DNA of 64,000 bases from Neelides folsomi (Eukaryota > Arthropoda > Collembola > Neelipleona > Neelidae): positions 248,001 through 312,000 of the forward strand of contig JAQGBZ010000016.1 in the NCBI GenBank assembly GCA_034687125.1. Direction: 5' to 3'. The notes under the pieces are model-generated. The model did not search any database and was not told the DNA's origin. It saw nothing but the letters and a program-made list of their open reading frames with translations. This document shows positions 1-14,191 of the stretch, piece after piece. Numbering within the stretch: position 1 is the stretch's first letter; each line of letters starts with the position of its first letter. Both the position numbers and the translations under genes were made by a program.

Positions 1-2150
1 ACATAAATATCTATACTATAGATGTACACGCAAGTCCCACAAGGTCGCTCTTTCTTCTCCTTGAGTCCAATTGTGAGTTGACCTCTGCTCCGCTCCAATG
101 ACCATTCAGACAATCCCTCCGTGGACCAATTCTCTCAATATACAGATATTGGTGGACTTAAATCCCACTTCATTCATATTTTCCCCATATGAAATGTCAT
201 CCCAAAAAACCCCAGCAATCGTCTCACTCAATCAAAGGCTCATCCTATTAAGATGGTGCAAGGGATGGGGATCGGAGGTTGGATAGCTTGGATCCACCAG
301 TGGCACAAACAGTATGGGAACCAAAGGGCTCAATAAGCTTCTCCGATCCATGCCAGTCCCGGGTCGATATTTGCCATCCCTGGGCATTGTAGCGGGGGTT
401 GTTGAAGGGTCGGAGGGGCCCTGGGCCGACGAGGGGTGAAAAAAGGAAGGTCGACGTGACAGTTGTTCTCCCCTTTGTCTCCCCACTTCCGCCCTCCTCC
501 TCTCCATTCCTCCTCTCTGTTCAGTCTAAGTCTGAGTCTCCCACCACCAACACGTCCCCCTTCGCGCTCTCCCAATGTGAAACGACCCCAATCAGCTCCC
601 CAAACCACCATTTGTTCACATATCCAATCCTTGAGACCATCTCGGACCCAAGTGATCTTCTCGGTGTGATCTTAATACTCCCCGTTCAAAGTGGTAATAA
701 ACAAATATCCACCCTCCACTCTACTCGGACCAAGAGAGGTAAATGGGAGAACAAAGAGAAATTTTGAAAATCCATTAGGAGGCTATATGTTCCCAGTTAC
801 ATTTGCTCTCAATCCACCATTGGAACAAGTAGCTCATGAATCTTTCTTTCTCACTTAAACAGACCATCATTCAGGATGAAAACAATTAATGTTTCCAAAT
901 AACAACCCCAATATGAGATTGTAATAGGAAAATTAAATTTTATAATAGCAGGCATTGGGAATTTGGGAGGAGATTATAAAATGAATCCAAAAGTTTGGAC
1001 TATTTATTCTTCTCTATAATAATAAAAAGTATATAAATACATAAGTAGAATTTAAAGAGGTGTAAGATAAGGATTTAGAAAACTACTACAATTCATATTT
1101 GTTCCATACCTAAATGAATCCGAACTGAGAATCGTTATTATTGGGATATTCAGTAGGGATAATTCATTTTTTCATTTTTTCCATTGAAGTTTGGGAAATT
1201 CATATAAACCTATTTTGTCTTCTCTAACAATTTAAAAAATTTCCTAGACAGTCAGTTCAAAAAAGGAGATTCCTTTTATCCTCAAGTTAAGGAAAAGCTT
1301 GGAAGTTTATAAAAGAAAAGCTGCTGTTCTTTTTCCTTTAAATTTGTTTCGAATTGAGTTTGAGTAAGCCTTTAATGGTGTTATATCTATAAATATTTAT
1401 ATTTTATCTAACTACTACTAGTTATATCATATGTATAACTAAGCATTATTTCTCATGTTGCTTTTATATCTCTACTTATGTAATATGACCCTTTAACTGC
1501 CAATTTACAAAATGTCATTTTGGCGTCTTGTTGAAAAGCCATCAATTTTATTTTACCATTTTGGATTATTAATAAGTATGTGGATGGTGTGAAAGTTGAG
1601 GGTAGTTTAAACAAAGTTGGAAGGACGATGAGGGTCCTTAAATCCATTGGCGTTGAGGGTGCACAACATCTCCCCTTGAAATGAGGTTTTTCATGTCCAA
1701 TATGACGAAATGGGTTTATAAGGATATTATTATTTTTATACGACCATTATCCCAACACAGGTAAATGAGAGCGTGGGGACGGAGACGCATTTCAATAGTA
1801 ATGTGAATCAATGAAGGACCGGCTCAGGGTAAAGGCCGACCTCATCATTTTTCCCATTCAGCCTTTACATCACCACTTGCCCCACCATGGCAAGATAGCC
1901 AACCGCTCTCCTCCGCACTTGCAAATCCATAAGTTAATGAGGTTGAATATTCGCTTCCATTAATTCCCTGAGCAAATGGGAAAAGGAGCGAAGGTTGTGT
2001 CTCTCTGCAATCGGTTGAAAGGATATTTTGCCTTCCCCCTCCCCGCATGTGTTGACCAGACCTCCAATCTCAACACACTTGATCCATTGCAACTTGGTAG
2101 TGTATTAAATGTCTCATGTTGTGGTTTTGACAGAGCGACCGTGAGGGAAG
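1..2150. other. Upstream flank of NLK, no gene recognised
   Basis: No convincing coding exon is seen on either strand. The open frames here are short, overlap one another, and read as low-complexity proline- or arginine-rich translations typical of non-coding DNA. About 300-700 is relatively GC-rich and the rest AT-rich. The 5' UTR and promoter of NLK must lie in the right part or further upstream, but no TATA/initiator pair stands out. Confidence 0.6.
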
Positions 2151-5100
2151 ATGTCGACGATCGCCGGTCCAGCGGCTCCCATGATGGGGGTTTCCCATCA
2201 CCATCACCAGGCCGTCCTCGCCGCCGCTTACTTCCACCACAATCCCGGAAACGGGCAGACCATGGGGATTTCAAAGGTTCCTAGTGCTGGCTTCGCCTCG
2301 CCGGAACGAACCTCGCCTTCAGACGTTCAGCCCGACCGACCCATCGGCTACGGAGCCTTCGGAGTTGTCTGGTGAGTGGCTTTGTTTGCATCTCCAAGGA
2401 GGGTTCCTTGGATCTCCAGCAGCTGCCCTTCATCCTCCCAACCTCACATGTGCACGGAGGGGCAGATGCTCCGCCAGAGCAGATGTGTGCTGTGCCCGGG
2501 TGTCTCGTGCCGCCTCCGCTTGTTGCTCCTCCAAGGGGCGACCCGAGTCCGACAGGACAGGTGGTGGACTGACAGATCCTTGGCGTGTGTTGGTCTCGTG
2601 AGAATAATTATACAAGGTAGCATTATTGAGACTTAAGGACCTTGCAATCTTGTTTTTATTCCGGAGGACTCCCACCTGTCTTATCCCCAATCAAATCAAA
2701 TATAACTGATTGAGACACCTGTTCATTTCTCATCTGGGATTGAGAGTTATTATTGGGATGTGTGAGGAGGAACAAGGCAATTAGAAGATTTTGGACAGGT
2801 GAGGCAGAATTACAGGACAATAAATTGCAACGTTGGTCAATGGGTCGCAGTAGCCCTCGAACATCTCACTTTTTCTCCTCCGAGGGTTTTTGAAGCCTTT
2901 GAGAGGGTTGAGGGTCTTGAGGGTCTGTAGGTAATTGTGAAAGCAAGGCTCCTCGGATGAGCCGATGCATTAATAATAATACGAATTCGAAGAGGGTCGA
3001 AGAAGGAAAAAAGAGCCTTTAATTCCCCATTTGAAAGGAGGTTGGTTCGGAATGGAGTTGGAAGGGACGATTGAAGGAGTTCACACAGGTCGCCGTGGTC
3101 CCCTCCTTCCCAGAAACAACCCAAAAGAATAATACATAATATATAGAGATATAAGTAGTTATATTATATGGATTTAAATGACCTTCCCTGACCGGCCATC
3201 TTTTCATTTATCAGCTCAAGATTTAAAGTATTTTAAAGGGGAGCAGGTAGGGCGTTTTTTCTCCACTCGCGGGTGTTTACTTGGATTCTTAGGTGAACCA
3301 GGTGGGGGAAGGGCACTCACGAGACTAATGTTCAATATCCGGTCGTCGTGGTGGGGAAAAGATGCTCGAATCGGGTGGATATAAGATTTCAATATGGGCC
3401 CATTTACCCAATACAACCACACATCACCTGTGGGCATCTTATTAGAATCATTCATGCTAAATGCTCATGCTAAACACCAGGACAAACACAAGGATGGCTC
3501 ATTTGTTCATTTCAAATAAACTCATTTGTTATTTGGATCATGTGAAGAAGGTTCGAAGGGGACGTGTAAGGTTCCAGAGAGATATGTCGACCCTAACGAG
3601 GCCACGTCGCTTCGCCTTGAACTCACCTCATTTCATCAATGGGATATTCAAATGGTGCGTGGACTGGCCCTTCCACTTTTTTACTTATCCGCTTTTACAG
3701 AGGCTCCTCCACGCCTCATGGACATTTTCAAGTTTCGCAGAGAGAACTCGAGTCAACTGCAGAAAGGGGTGACCCGTGGGAAAAAGGGGGACTCGTCAAG
3801 TTCCTCCATCTTTTCCTATATAAACAGTATATTCCCCTTCCTTTTAATTCTCTTAACGAATCTCTATTTTCCTCTCTGATTAAATAGAATCTCAATTTTA
3901 TATATAATATGGACCGAGTTTCGTTGAGTTTGAATAGAACGTCAAATGAATGTGGTGGTTGGGATTTGAAGGCCCCGTTTCCTGTCACAAGACCCTCAAA
4001 TTGGAGGAGTCTTTAATAGGAATTTGGCCCTTTTTCTTAAAACTTTAATTACTTTCCCCCCCTTGATCAGCCTGTATTATGTATTAGTTAAAAGTATAAT
4101 TTGGATCGAGACGTCAATGTGGAGAGAGATCGAGTTTGTCAAGAGTCGTTGTCCACATACAAATACATACATACATAAGAAAAGAGAAATTCCGTCGTCG
4201 AAAGTCTGTTGATTAGTCGGCTTCAATGCGCCCTTTCCAATTTCTAAACTTCCAACTCTCTTTTATATGGAAGTAAATGTGAGTGATTTTAAGTTGCAAC
4301 TTTAACTTCAAACTTTTTCCAACTTATTCGCTGTGAGAGAGAGTTGAGTAATAATATCAAAAGCTCTCGTGTGGTTGATGTAGCCATCTTCCCCAACTTA
4401 TTCCTCAACCATTTCCTACTTAAAATTTACCAGAGGTTTACGGGGGTGATTATGAGTTATATATGACTAATTCCCTTATACTTTGACAACCCTTTTTTGT
4501 TTCCTTTATTTATACTATACATAGATATTATTACTTTTATCCAGTAAAGAAAGACAAATCCAAATCCAGGTGATTCATATAAGACTCCTGCACCAATCTT
4601 ACCAATTTAGGTTTGTTAAGAACTAAAGAACAATGATTTTGTCTACTTTGCAAAGCTTTACTTTATATCCAACTATAATAGTTGAACTATTATTAAGAAA
4701 GTTTATATACATATGTATTCGTCATTGGCTTCATTTTAGTAATATACAAATTAAAGGTTTTCTTTTTATCCATGAGGGATTGAAAATTTGGAAAATTCCA
4801 AGTTATGTGAGTGAGCCGCTTTCCTAAGAAGTTCCCCAATTTCTAACTCTTTCCCTTATTTCTCTCTGGGCCAATAAGCAAGGTTGGCTATTATTGAAAG
4901 GGTCGAGTTGGTGATTGCATTGGGCTGATGGTGCATCTTCCTCCTTAACCTACCTTCACAAATGGAATGAGATATATAGAGTGAATTGGTTGAATGTAAT
5001 TTGAAATTTGGAACTTGGATCCACTTCCACACCGCACCTTGTCGAGGACTTTGTCGAAGAGGTTTATATTTGTTTACTCCTCCCTCAATACCGCTACATT

Positions 5101-8100
5101 GGGACGAAGGAGATCTAACGGAAAAGACTTCCAATGTTTCACTGGCGGAGGACTCCAAAACCCAATGGATTCCAAATTTGTATTTAATAATATGATTGTA
5201 AACAGGAGGCAAACCCCTTGTTTAAACACATTTCATATCTCCTTAATGTGAGTGATGAGGTAACGGCGAGGTCTCATTGCTCCTCATTAAATGGTCACGG
5301 TATCATTCCGCTCGAAATTTGACTTCAATGCTCAACGGCGGCCCTGGGAGAGAACGGGGCTTCCCAAAAAACCCCTCAGCCCCCCTTTTGAATATTATGA
5401 TCTCTCTCTCTCTCTCCCGTACGGAACAATTAAGGAAACGTGATCTTTTCCCCATTTTCACCTAAATAGCCCTAATTAAATTTGAGATTAGGATTCTTGA
5501 GAGTTGGTTGTAAGTGAAATTTAAAATTTCCTTCGCCAGTAGAAATTCCCTGGGCATTTAGAAGTAAACTCTTCATTAAGGAAATTCCAATTAGCAAGAT
5601 GTAATAGTTGGAGGAAATTGAGCCAGCCTTTTGTTTCCAATTTATCATTTAATTCATTTAAACCAACCACGACTTGGTTGTTGATAACAATATTTAAAAG
5701 GGATCAAAGCAGTGGTTCCGGTCGAGAGATCCTCATTATGACCGAATAATTAGCTAACAAATAATTTTCAAATCCTCCCAAGTAGGAGAGGAACGAGTGA
5801 GGGCAGAGTTGGGTTTAATTAGGTTGGAACGTCGGCGGAGATGTCCTACATTTTCAAAAACCTCCGCTTACGATCTCAATTAATTTGACCATGTTGATTT
5901 GTATGGGAAAGCTGGTGTTGGTAAATTTATACATCAGGTCTCTACTTTTCAATTTATTGTCCTCGTAGTGAAAAGTTGACCCTCGAGGGCTGGTCCCAAA
6001 AATTCCTCGCCAAATTGGCAATTAAATGGAGGAAAGCAGTTTGTAACCATGTCGTTCATCCCTCACGACGACGACTTATTTCCGATGGTGGTGAGGTGAG
6101 AGTGAGGAGACTCCAAGAGTTGCTGCACTTTCTATTTAATTCTTTTTTAATGAGGCTCTTTACAACGACCTCTCAACACTAAATATTGTTTCGATTGCTC
6201 CAAGGAACAATTGTACATTGCAAGTTGAGATAAATCTCCATTTAAAATGCGGTCCAGATCATGAGGGAATTATGGAGTTATTAAATCTACAGCCAAACAG
6301 TGAGCTGATCAAGAACCTGTGGGATTGTTTTTTGAGAGGGAAATCTCGAATTAGCTCTCGACGTCTTGGAGGAGAGTTGATGATGATGAAGGGGGGCCTC
6401 CTCAACGCACGTGGAGGAGTTTGTTTCTCTTCTGCCAAGAATTCGCCCTTTGGTCGGATAAATGTTCATTTTAGAAGTTTGTCTGTTTGATCTGAACCAT
6501 GGTTCCATTAGTCCATTGAGAAAAGGGTCCAAGTGGACGATGAAGGAATTATCAAGTATGTGTTGATGTTGGAAATGAGTGTTTTGGTTAAAGGGCTCCG
6601 ATGGGGTGTTGTTGTTATTGAGGGATGTCTTGGTTGGGAATAAGGTTCGGAATTATGAACTGGCCGAGGTGTCCTTCGAGACGAAGAAAGGCAGATGGCC
6701 CGAAGGCACGTCGCTGCTCCTTCAGGTCCTTCATTTCGGTCTCCGGTGGTTGGATTGAGATTGGGAGCTGTTTTTTTATCCCTCGGCAAAGGTATTTTAC
6801 CCCTTAATTCTCCAACTCTCAAGACTCCACATGTGGAGATCTCTCTTGAGGTCTGAATCAATCGGCCTTTTATTTAGCTCTTCCCTCCGAGTACCTCGGA
6901 GAATGTTCCTTTAAGGCCTCCACCGTTTTCCAAAATAGTTCTATTTACAAAGCGTAGGTAAATTACAGGGGCCTCTTTTCTGACCTATATTTCATTTATT
7001 TTTACGACCTTTCACTACACTAAGAATTTCTTCCTCTCTCTCTCTTTGTCTCGGCCTCTGTTTGTCTCTTGAAGTCTCTTGACCTCTCCAGCGAGGAACC
7101 TCGGGATGGGAAAAGCAGGGAGGAAAACTTTGCCTCTCGCGGCGAACCCTCGTGTTAAGAAAGTGTTCTAATGGAACAGATGCACATTTGAGAACGACGG
7201 GGCAAAAAGCAGAAAGGAATGCCAGCATGCCATTCTCAACTTTGTTCCACCACCGTCGTTGGCCCTCAAGAAGAGAACGAGTCAGAAGAGAGAAGTTTCG
7301 GGTGGAATGATAGCAAAAAACCACGAGCCTCTTCCTCCCCTTTACACCCTCTCACCATCCTCACGAAATTGAGAGATTCATTTATATCCTCCTACTTACT
7401 ATTTTAAATCATCTTCAATATTCCATAATTAATAATTAGTATATATAGAACATGTATGTATATTCAGTTTTAGAGATAACATTCGTTGATTCAAATGGTG
7501 GAGATTCCAGACTTGTCTGTTTAGTCTATTCTTCACTTCTGTATTTTATTAACTAGGAGAATGCGAGTGCGGATATGAAGGCCCTGATGGGGAATAGGAA
7601 CAAAATTGCACACATCATAATATATATATATAATATATATATATATAACGGTCTCGGTGAATACTTGGGACATTCCGCTCATACCTAACGCAAATTCCCC
7701 TCCTTAAATCCTTTTAATTAAAGATCCACTAGCAAATATTTTCTCATTCTTTCCTCAACTCTTTGAGAAATATAACTATTATTATTAATAAGTAGGTATA
7801 TTATTATCAAGGTGCTGTGCGAAGGAAATCTTCCGCTCACCTCCACTTTCCATTACGTCAATTATTTTAAAATTATTTGAAAGAGGCAGGTACGTGGATT
7901 GGCTTCAGCATAGACACAATTGGAATTAAGGCAGTGGAAATAGGCAGGTGTTTCATCCTGAGGGTAGGCATGTAACAACTCTCCAATACTCAATTTATAT
8001 GGCGATTGTGATAATAATGCCTTTCTCATTCTAATGACGTTTACTTTAAATACCTTTTACATTTTCTCAATTTCATGTTTAATAATATGACAAATAGTTG

Positions 8101-11100
8101 AGTAAGCTTCATTCTCTTTTGATATTAAAATAGTCTGGTGGATGTTCACATGTTTTGATTTTTTATTTCACTATTTTTGAGGTTTTCAATTTCCATTCCA
8201 CATTGAGACATTTACATATTAGTTATCAGCACACATTGAAGTAGATTCAATTTTTCTCTCGCCATTTGAATAGCTCATAATATGCAAGAGAGTTATTAAA
8301 AATGATTAAAAAAGAAGGAGTGTGAGGAACGCTGAGGAAGGATGATGACCTTTGTGATCTTCTGATCAAGTTTGGGAAATGTAGGGCCACGACGATCTCT
8401 CCTTTATTAGATAGCTGAAGGGACGACTTGGGGATATATGTTGAGTGAACCAACTTCTTCACCCACTCTTATATAGCCATTGACGGATGGGTCTCAATGA
8501 CCTTAGTGTGTTCGGAGCCTTGTTCTGTCAGAAGGGTGATTCGGATTGTGGGGGAAAATCGATCCCTTCACTTCATGAATTACTGAAGAGATGAGCGAAA
8601 GGGAAATGAGTCCTTTGGTGATTCTATGGCAGCCTCACAATACCTCACAATATCACGTGTAAGTACATATAATATATGTTCCCATCAAGGGGGGATTGGA
8701 TGAGGCGGAGGGAGGCGGCCATTTGAGAACAGTTTTACAATTGAGGGTCCCTCCATGGGATCCTCATTTCCAGTGCAGACTACATCATGTAGTACAAACT
8801 GAGCCCCTCTCACCATCTTCCTTCCAATAATCCTCACATTTCTTGGAGAGCGAAGGGTCGGGTTTCCTTGTCTTGATTGAGACCCATATGGCATACTTCA
8901 AAATCCCTTTAAAAGGTGAAGGGCACCTGAAGTGGATGGAGTGAACGGAGAGTGGATTTAAGGTGGCTGAGGGAATCTGCGAAAAATCCTGAGAATATTC
9001 ATCTAGGTGTTTGAACATTGTTGGAGGATGTCTGGGTGGGAAGGGTGGGAGTTTGGAAAGGAGGTCCATTTTTTGGGCGAAAGGTCGTAATTGGGAATGT
9101 TTATAAATAGGTTGTTTGGGGAGGAGTCGCCTCCTCACATACATATTTGAGACATTTGAAAGTTGAGGGAATTCCTCCAAAGTTCCTCTTGAACTGATTG
9201 CTCAAACCAACTTCCTCCTTTCTCTCTTCCTGACTATTGGACAATGAGGTGAATGTGAGGAGAATGCGGTGGAGAAGATCCCAGTGGGTGAAGGAATGAG
9301 GGAGTCGCTCGGTCTGTGTCGGATGATGGGATAGGTAATGGTTGGAGAATAACACGGTCGAGGTTCGATGGGAACGGCGAGGGACAATCGGCAGTTGAAG
9401 GAGGAGAGTGGAGCACCAAGATAGGGAGACTCACACGGCCCAACACCACCATCTTAATATTGCGAAAAATTTTTGCAAGCTTTCCAAAAGTGAAAATCCC
9501 ACTTGGGCTGGTTGAATGAGGTCAATTCCTCAAAAAGCGTTGCCTCGTCCTTCCTGCCTTTCATTTCTCCCCAACCCATTTGATGAGAAGTGTCCGTTAT
9601 GTACAACCCCCTGAAGATCCCTCTAAAAACAAACGGAGCCCCATGAAGTTTTTTTAAATTAAATACAATGTTTTTTAAATTCCGAATTTCCATCAATGAA
9701 ATTTCTACATTGACAGTGAATGCACATGGTTGGAAATAATAAGGGAGCATGGGTGTACACAACAGGTATATGCGGGATAGGATGATGAAATTGTGGATTG
9801 TCTGACAAATTGTAAAAGTAAGTCTGTCAAATGGGTTGTGGGTTACGTAAGTTGTGAAGGGCCGCTCGCCAGACGATTTAGGTTAAGTTGATTTGAAATG
9901 GGAGCAAGAGGAAGATAGACGTACCAACTCTCTCGACCTTTATCTACAACATTATTTATAATGAGCCTTTGGCATTTGGTCTCGTGGAACAACTTTGTCT
10001 TTATCCACTCTATTTACTTAATCTTTACTACTATTGGTGGGGGAGGAGGGCCATGTTGACCACACGTAATATTTATTAGCATCCATTCATTTATATTTTT
10101 CATGACCTGGACAGGATGGGAGTTGAGGATGGAAATGGTCAAAATTATTGAAATGGAATGTGAGTGATTGTGAAAAACCCTCCGGATGCCAAATGGCGTA
10201 TTTTACCTGTCTATTATACTTATTTAACGATAAAGGTGCATAAGAAATGAGAAGGGGAATTAAAGGGGTTTTCGCATACACTCATTGATCATAGCAATTA
10301 ACCTCACCTCGTGCAACATACTGGGTGAGCAAAAGGGGCAAGGATTTTTAATAAAACCGGCCAGTCCTTTTACGCTCCAAAGCTCCTCAAATCTTTATTG
10401 AGATTTTGATTTTCCTTTGAATCCGAGTTAATTGTTTTTCATGATGATTAGAAAACGTTTTTTTTATGAAGGTGTAGGTAAGTGAGGAGTTTAACGGGAT
10501 TGAAGGTTAGGTTAAAAAGAGTGTTTGTGTGGCCTTGCGAATGCGGTCTCATAATTGAAGAGCCTACTTGCGTCACCGAAGTGGATCACTCATTGAGTTT
10601 CGTCGGCCGTCAAGACGGAACCTTGCCATTGAGGTCTCCAGAGACGAAATAGGTCATTCGATATAGATTGACATACTTTGAGTCTTATGTTCCACGAACC
10701 CATTCAAACCCCTGGGTTATTACCCATCGTTCATACGTACTTTAGGATGAGTTGGATATCAAAACGATCAAATTTTCATTTTCACCCGGGGAATTTCATG
10801 GGGCCGTTTTATAGTTAAAGATTAACCCAATTAAACTCCGTTTTCTCCCGTAAAAAGCAAAGTAGAACACATGGTTTGGTGAATGAACTTCTTTATTGTC
10901 CCGAGTGGTGAGGACTCCTTGAAGGACATTTCCACACATTTACAATAAGTGGAATAAAATGAAGGAACGAGTTGGGTCAACCTGCTCGGAATATAAGCTA
11001 TAACTGGAACTAGAAGCTAAATATGTTGCAAATTGGAACATTGGGTAGCTGTAAAGTGGAAGTCGTCCACTGACAACGATCCTACTTCATCAATCATCCC

Positions 11101-11596
11101 ACAATTAATGTCCCCGCATGGAGAAGAATGCTGGAAATCCAAGAAGCTCATAAGAATAACGAATGCATTGATCGAATGAAATTCATTTTGCCAATTTTTG
11201 TTTTCCTCAGGGCTGTGACGGACCCTCGTGATGGGAAACGTGTGGCGCTTAAGAAACTTCCCAACGTATTTCAGTCCCTCGTATCGGCACGGCGGGTTTG
11301 CCGAGAGCTTCGGATGCTCTGCTACTTCAAACACGACAACGTGCTCTCTGCCATCGACATCCTCCAACCTCCCCATATTGATTTCTTCCAAGAAATGTAA
11401 GTCAGGGCAGTATGTCAACCAACAACTGGGCAGAGGATCTTGTGAGCGAGAGTTGGTCAATTCTTCTTCTTTTCAGTTATGTGATCACGGAGTTGATGCA
11501 GAGTGATTTACACAAAATCATCGTCTCCCCGCAACACCTCTCTTCGGATCACATCAAAGTGTTCCTCTATCAGATACTCAGAGGCGAGTCCCTTTT

Positions 11597-11648
<52 letters not shown>

Positions 11649-13148
11649 TACATTGATTATATTAATTGAATTTAATTGGTTCTTGTAGGTCTGAAGTATC
11701 TCCACTCGGCTCGGATTCTCCACCGAGATATTAAGCCTGGAAATCTGCTCGTCAACTCGAACTGCGTTCTGAAGATCTGTGACTTTGGACTGGCCCGTGT
11801 CGAAGAGCCAAATCCGTCCAAAGCGATGACTCAAGAAGTTGTCACTCAATACTATAGAGCACCTGAAATCCTCATGGGTGCCAAACACTACTCATCAGGT
11901 GTGGACATGTGGAGTGTCGGCTGCATCTTTGCTGAGCTTCTTGGCAGAAGAATCCTCTTCCAGGCCCAAACGCCCATCCAGCAGGTATTTTCCGGCTCTG
12001 GATATCTCGATCCGAATTTGTATCAATTCACTAAGGATTAAATCACGAAGGATTATTATTAAGTGAATGGGGGAATTAATCATGGTTTTTGTTCCATTAG
12101 CTTGACTTGATTTCTGACCTCCTTGGGACGCCGAAACCTGAAGACATCCGATCAGCGTGTAGCGGTGCCCGAGCACATATGTTGAAAAAACCCCATAAAC
12201 CCCCAGCCCTCGCTGCTCTCTACACACTTTCAGCTCAAGCGACTCCCGAGGCTGTCCACTTACTCTGTCAAATGCTCGTCTTTGACCCGGTAACTTAATA
12301 TTTCAAAGTTGACCTTGGGCAAACAAATCACTCGTTTGCTCAATTAGAAAAACCATTATTTGTGGATTTGTATATGAATGTGAATTTGAAACTCATCATG
12401 ACGAGGTTTGACATTGTGCAGGCAAAGCGAGTGACTGTTGAAGAAGCCCTGAATCATCCTTACATCGACGAGGGTCGTTTGAGGTTCCACTCCTGTATGT
12501 GTCGATGCTGTCGGACTTCATCTTCCGCCATCCGCATTTACGCTCCTGACCTCGAGCCCTGTGCGGAGGCGACTTTCGACGACCGATGGGAAAAGAAGCT
12601 CGTTTCAATTCTCCAAGTGAAGGAGGAACTCTACTCCCTTGTGACCGAACAAGCTCAGACGAATAGAACGCCTCTTTGTATTAACCCCCACTCGGCGGCA
12701 TTCAAAAGCTTCACAAGGTAAATAATTCATAATTTATATTTTTGCAAATCATATTTCCCTTCGCGTCAATTCCCAATTGTTCACCATTTCGTTTCAATCC
12801 TTTTTCAACTGGGCTCATATTTTTATATGAATTATGGATCACTTCACATTAAACGAGGTGTTAAATGAAACCAAAAATGGTAAATTGTTTTCCTCGGCAG
12901 CCACATGTTGCGAAATTTTTTCGATTGGGACAAAAGACCCATGAGACGGAAAAATACTCAAACTGCTATTCATCCCTTTCTTTGATTTTTCCCTATTAAC
13001 CTTTCACACTATTATTGAACTTGGTATTTGATAAATAACAAATAATATTTATGAATTGTTATGTAAATGTAATGTTTTTTTTGTAAATTGTAGTTCGACT
13101 GTCGCTCATCCTTCCGAGTTACCACCGTCTCCTCATCAATGGGAATGA
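2151..13148 (+). CDS. NLK: Nemo-like kinase (NLK/nemo), serine/threonine MAPK-like kinase
   Basis: Proline-directed kinase acting in Wnt/beta-catenin, Notch and TGF-beta cross-talk. Coding exons: 2151-2371, 11211-11396, 11477-11583, 11689-11984, 12101-12289, 12422-12717, 13094-13148. These join in frame to about 449 residues (human NLK is about 527). The short N-terminus keeps a His run, as in vertebrate NLK, and leads into the P-loop [10 protein letters not shown]. Then come VALKK (ATP lysine), [10 protein letters not shown] (catalytic loop), DFGLA, the NLK-type activation motif TQE in [14 protein letters not shown], and the NLK C-terminal tail [12 protein letters not shown]...SSTVAHPSE ending in PPSPHQWE. 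The start ATG at 2151 has no in-frame competitor seen in exon 1. The third intron begins GC instead of GT. Intron 1 is 8.8 kb while the others are 80-380 nt. Identification is very secure; an extra upstream coding exon cannot be excluded. Confidence 0.95.
5400..5417. repeat. (TC)n microsatellite
   Basis: A short run of TC dinucleotides in NLK intron 1. It is simple sequence with no other feature attached. Confidence 0.8.
7619..7648. repeat. (TA)n microsatellite
   Basis: An interrupted TA dinucleotide tract inside NLK intron 1. Simple sequence only. Confidence 0.85.
11600..11648. repeat. (ATA/TAA)n trinucleotide microsatellite
   Basis: About 16 uninterrupted ATA/TAA units in the 105-nt third intron of NLK. 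The tract starts about 16 nt after the non-canonical GC donor and fills nearly half the intron. It is likely length-polymorphic. Confidence 0.95.
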
Positions 13149-14156
13149 ACGATCCTTCATCTCATCACTAAATAACTAAACTAGGACTATAATACCTAGT
13201 ACTAACTTTACTATTTAGTAAGAAAATTGTCACTTGAGCACCAGATATCAGAAGTATTATGATACTAAATATTAATGTTAATATTATACAATTCTTTTTA
13301 TACAAGTGATTGAGACGTTATACAGATAGATTTAAATGTTAATTACCACTCATTACTTAACTAGGATATCTCTTATATAAATTAAAGGTTTCTTTTTTCG
13401 CTGTTCTAACTTACCCAATAACTTGACGTAACTAGAATAGTTCAATAGCTATTGTTATTGTCCGTAGGTAATAACATTGAGTTAAAGCTACTCATTACTC
13501 ATTCGTTGAGGAAGAAAGTCTCGAAATTGCCTGAGCATCTCCATTAAGGTCGTAGTGAAGAATAAGTTGAGTCGTTGATTAGGTTATTTCTTATTTGCAT
13601 ATCTGTTGGTCTTAATATTCAGTCGAGGTCCTTTTTAAATGAAGGATGGAACATGTGCCAAGTGTTAATCAATTTTGCCTCCCACTTTTCTATCTCATAC
13701 CTTTTGGTTGATTTCATTTTTCAAAATTAGGTTTAATTGTGCATTTCTTCGTGATTCTATATTATTCTTACAATTGCCGTCGAAGTGACTTTGTACGTTA
13801 TTTGAAAGGATGTGCTAAATGAGAATGATAGAGTTTGATTGAGAAGTGCGTTTGTAACAATATACATATTATATGTTCCTACCTTCATTTTAATATTTTA
13901 TTATCTTCCCTACTTTCAGGAGTAGTTCACTTTTAGATTACTTTTACTTGTAGTTACTTTTAGTTGTGATTCTTAATTTGTCTTGAATGGATCTTCCTAT
14001 ATCAATAATATCAATGATTTATTAAGAATTCATTAATTTCCGTGCTAAATGAATATACAAAAGATCAGGAAGAAAACACAAAATTGGAAAATACAATTAA
14101 ATGTAATTGAAAATACTTTTCTTATAACTTGGTTCGAATTTTTGCATATTTATATT

Positions 14157-14191
<35 letters not shown>

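Larger units (their letters stand above)
2372..11210 (+). other. Long first intron of NLK (8.8 kb)
   Basis: It runs from the GTGAGT donor after codon 73 to the acceptor TTTTCCTCAG. No recognisable protein-coding exon lies within it on either strand; the many 60-130 residue open frames show no family motifs. GC-richer blocks (about 2400-3100, 3180-3800, 4986-5400, 5976-7330, 8685-9500) alternate with AT-rich DNA, unlike the uniformly AT-rich spacers near Pelota. That fits an intron holding regulatory DNA, but this is inference only. A (TA)n tract lies at about 7620-7648 and a (TC)n tract near 5400-5417. Confidence 0.6.

Noticed and set aside
232-767. Overlapping 90-120 codon frames on both strands at the left end
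   Set aside because: They overlap in several frames and have proline/arginine low-complexity translations; typical of GC-rich non-coding DNA.
3526-3879. 117-codon plus-strand frame in NLK intron 1
   Set aside because: Ends in low-complexity hydrophobic sequence, without homology signs or splice context.
8785-9180. 131-codon minus-strand open frame in NLK intron 1
   Set aside because: No family motif, opens near many similar random frames, and lies within an intron.
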